Below are positions 6,684-7,732 of a DNA stretch of 7,732 bases, piece after piece. A program made the position numbers and the translations under genes. This DNA comes from an uncultured Ignavibacteriota bacterium. GTDB taxonomy: Bacteria; Bacteroidota; Ignavibacteria; Tepidaquicellales; Tepidaquicellaceae. Location of the stretch: assembly GCA_903901375.1 (NCBI GenBank), contig CAIUQV010000056.1, positions 1 to 7,732 of the forward strand, in the 5' to 3' direction. The stretch's first letter is position 1. Every line of letters starts with the position of its first letter. Below the pieces are notes generated by a model. That model ran no database searches, was not told where the DNA came from, and was given only the letters and a program-made list of their open reading frames with translations.

Positions 6684-6735
6684 GTAATTTCCGAATACCT
6701 GAACTACGAATGAACAATTCATACTGATATATTTC

Positions 6736-6787
6736 AGATATATATCTTATAAATATCGCATGTATATCGCATGTACTGATAAGATAT
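6736..6787. repeat. Cluster of direct and inverted repeats upstream of the 5986-6666 gene
   Basis: Within 52 bases there is a perfect 12-bp palindrome AGATATATATCT (6736-6747). A 9-bp inverted pair ATATCTTAT (6742-6750) and ATAAGATAT (6779-6787) flanks two perfect tandem copies of the 11-mer ATATCGCATGT (6753-6774). TACTGATA also occurs twice (6722-6729 and 6774-6781). The block lies about 70-120 bases before the ATG at 6666, the usual place for a promoter and operators, and the 11-base period places the copies on one face of the helix. Regulatory use is inferred; no clear -7 or -10 element could be fixed. Confidence 0.5.
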
Positions 6788-6859
6788 TCAATTATTTGCA
6801 GATTAGCAATGAATTACGCAAGAAATCGAAAAAGAGTTGACTTTTGAATGAAATGCAAC

Positions 6860-6891
6860 AAAAAAGGGGCCTTTTTTACAAAAAAGCCCCT
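6860..6891 (-). terminator. Rho-independent terminator of the PsbP-like gene
   Basis: On the minus strand an AGGGGC/GCCCCT stem continues as an inner T6/A6 stem with one bulged G. A run of six T follows. It begins 20 bases after the TAA of the gene at 6912-7394, in the right orientation to end its transcript before the next minus-strand gene. Confidence 0.85.
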
Positions 6892-6911
6892 GAAAACGAG
6901 TGAATTATAAA

Positions 6912-7394
6912 TTAATTTGCAGGTTTTATGCTTCCGACGATTGATGAAAGCTCAGAGCTGTATTTGCTGACCTGTTCGGTATTTGCAACGAATGCAACTT
7001 CAATAACTTTCGCCGAAGGAGTAACGAGCAAAGCATAACTGAACGACCTGCCGTCTGTAGAATTACCGGTAATTTCAAAAGCAGACATTCCGTTTACGGT
7101 TAACTGACTCGGGCCGTTAATAGTTGCGCCGGGAAAAGCTGAGTTAATATCCTTTACTGCCTGATCGACTGCGGCATCAATTCCTGAAGCATCAATCACG
7201 TTAAAAACGACAGCAACTTCTTTTGATTCAGGGTACATCTTTATTGTAGTACTGGAGGTTTCATAATGCCATCCACCCGGAACGGTTACAGAAACGTTTG
7301 CAGTCGGATGAGTGAAAGTTTCCTGTGCGGAAACAAGTGAATTTACTGTAAATATTACAGTTAAAACACACAGTGAAACTAAGATTTTCTTCAT
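6912..7394 (-). CDS. Exported PsbP/DUF1795-like small protein
   Basis: This 160-residue protein has a clear signal peptide (MKK, hydrophobic 4-20, likely cleavage after Ala23 in LVSA-QE), so it is exported to the periplasm or beyond. The mature part of about 137 residues follows the alpha/beta plan of the PsbP/Mog1/DcrB-like fold: an opening F-x-HP (27-30), the strand VSVTVPGGWHYE (34-45), a strand around VAVVFNVIDA (60-69), a helix at 72-85, then LTVNGMSAFEITG (98-110), and a closing strand and helix with SSIVGSIKP (150-158). VPGGW followed by a late NG-x-x-A/G-x-E strand is typical of lipoprotein or exported members of unknown role. There is no lipobox, so it is probably soluble. It is monocistronic, with its own terminator at 6860. 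The ATG has an A/T-rich leader and no Shine-Dalgarno sequence. Family placement is by fold pattern from memory. Confidence 0.75.
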   Translation of the reverse strand: MKKILVSLCVLTVIFTVNSLVSAQETFTHPTANVSVTVPGGWHYETSSTTIKMYPESKEVAVVFNVIDASGIDAAVDQAVKDINSAFPGATINGPSQLTVNGMSAFEITGNSTDGRSFSYALLVTPSAKVIEVAFVANTEQVSKYSSELSSIVGSIKPAN

Positions 7395-7732
7395 TTTTAA
7401 AGTTTAATTTATTAATATTTACTTAAAACTACAGTGAAATGAAAAAGTTCCCGAACACACAAGCGGCTTTCTATTGTAATAATTCTTATTTCTTATCATA
7501 AAACACTTTTTCCACAAAAAATTATTTGTTGTTTACACTGTATTTTTTAAAAATATATGAATAAAAAATATCTTGCATAGAACATTTAATATTCTTAACT
7601 TGCTTTTAATGAATTCTACAGATTGGTTCTCAGGGGGCGGGTTTAAAAAAGGGTTAATGTTCTTTTATAATACCGGACATAGTTCGTCTTCGAATATGTT
7701 GCTCTGCCAATGCTGTTGATTAATTTAATCAT
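7395..7732. other. 338-base right-edge region, no supportable gene
   Basis: AT-rich DNA upstream of the PsbP-like gene, with poly-A/T runs at 7540-7570. It presumably carries that gene's promoter; the closest match, minus-strand TAGTTTTA around 7422-7429, misses the consensus G. Near the edge are two overlapping short reading frames: plus 7609-7719 (36 codons, ending CQCC) and minus 7643-7732 (29 codons, open to the edge, so it could be the tail of a gene entering from the right). Neither has recognisable similarity or a ribosome binding site. Confidence 0.5.

Noticed and set aside
6667..6717. Upstream ATG extending the 5986-6666 gene by 17 residues
   Set aside because: The extension would translate through the strong ribosome binding site at 6674-6683, and it reads as non-conserved filler.
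6753..6774. Tandem 11-mer considered as a CRISPR or other array
   Set aside because: Only two contiguous copies with no spacers; far too short for a CRISPR repeat.
7609..7732. Possible insertion-sequence end at the right edge
   Set aside because: No terminal inverted repeat, target duplication or transposase fragment could be found within the window.

Overview
The window looks like ordinary chromosomal DNA from an AT-rich member of the Bacteroidota/Ignavibacteriota/Chlorobiota (FCB) lineage. Four things point there. (1) A secreted protein ends in a type IX secretion (T9SS) sorting domain with the YPNPFNP signature common in Ignavibacteria and relatives. (2) CarA and CarB are of the eukaryote-like type that Bacteroidota carry. 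(3) Two TAnnTTTG elements, the -7 motif of Bacteroidota-type sigma factors, lie just upstream of genes. (4) Almost no start codon has a Shine-Dalgarno sequence. Assignment to Ignavibacteria is an inference from motif flavour, not a phylogeny.

Layout, left to right. 1-1478 (minus): the 5' part of carB, running off the left edge, preceded by a complete carA. Together they encode glutamine-hydrolysing carbamoyl-phosphate synthetase for pyrimidine and arginine synthesis. 1596-3227 (plus): a secreted beta-propeller protein with a T9SS C-terminal domain, divergent from carA. 3256-3287: a perfect hairpin serving as a bidirectional terminator between convergent genes. 3327-4694 (minus): NADP-type isocitrate dehydrogenase (icd) with an extended mid-protein insertion. 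4695-5063: a 369-base gap with no convincing gene apart from a promoter-like element at its right end. 5064-5624 (plus): an orphan five-helix membrane protein. 5650-5967 (plus): remains of a small cupin gene, broken by at least two frameshifts. 5986-6666 (minus): an unrecognised 226-residue protein, the only gene here with a strong Shine-Dalgarno sequence, preceded by a cluster of direct and inverted repeats. 6860-6891: a rho-independent terminator. 6912-7394 (minus): a small exported PsbP/DUF1795-like protein. 7395-7732: AT-rich DNA with no supportable gene.

The genes do not form one pathway. carAB and icd are housekeeping genes; the rest are single transcription units with frequent strand changes. 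I find no CRISPR array, transposase, tRNA, rRNA or multi-gene defence or biosynthetic cluster, and no evidence for a new multi-component system. The points most worth a second look are the apparently leaderless GTG start of carA, the decayed cupin gene, and the repeat-rich, SD-bearing gene at 5986-6666, which looks different from its neighbours.
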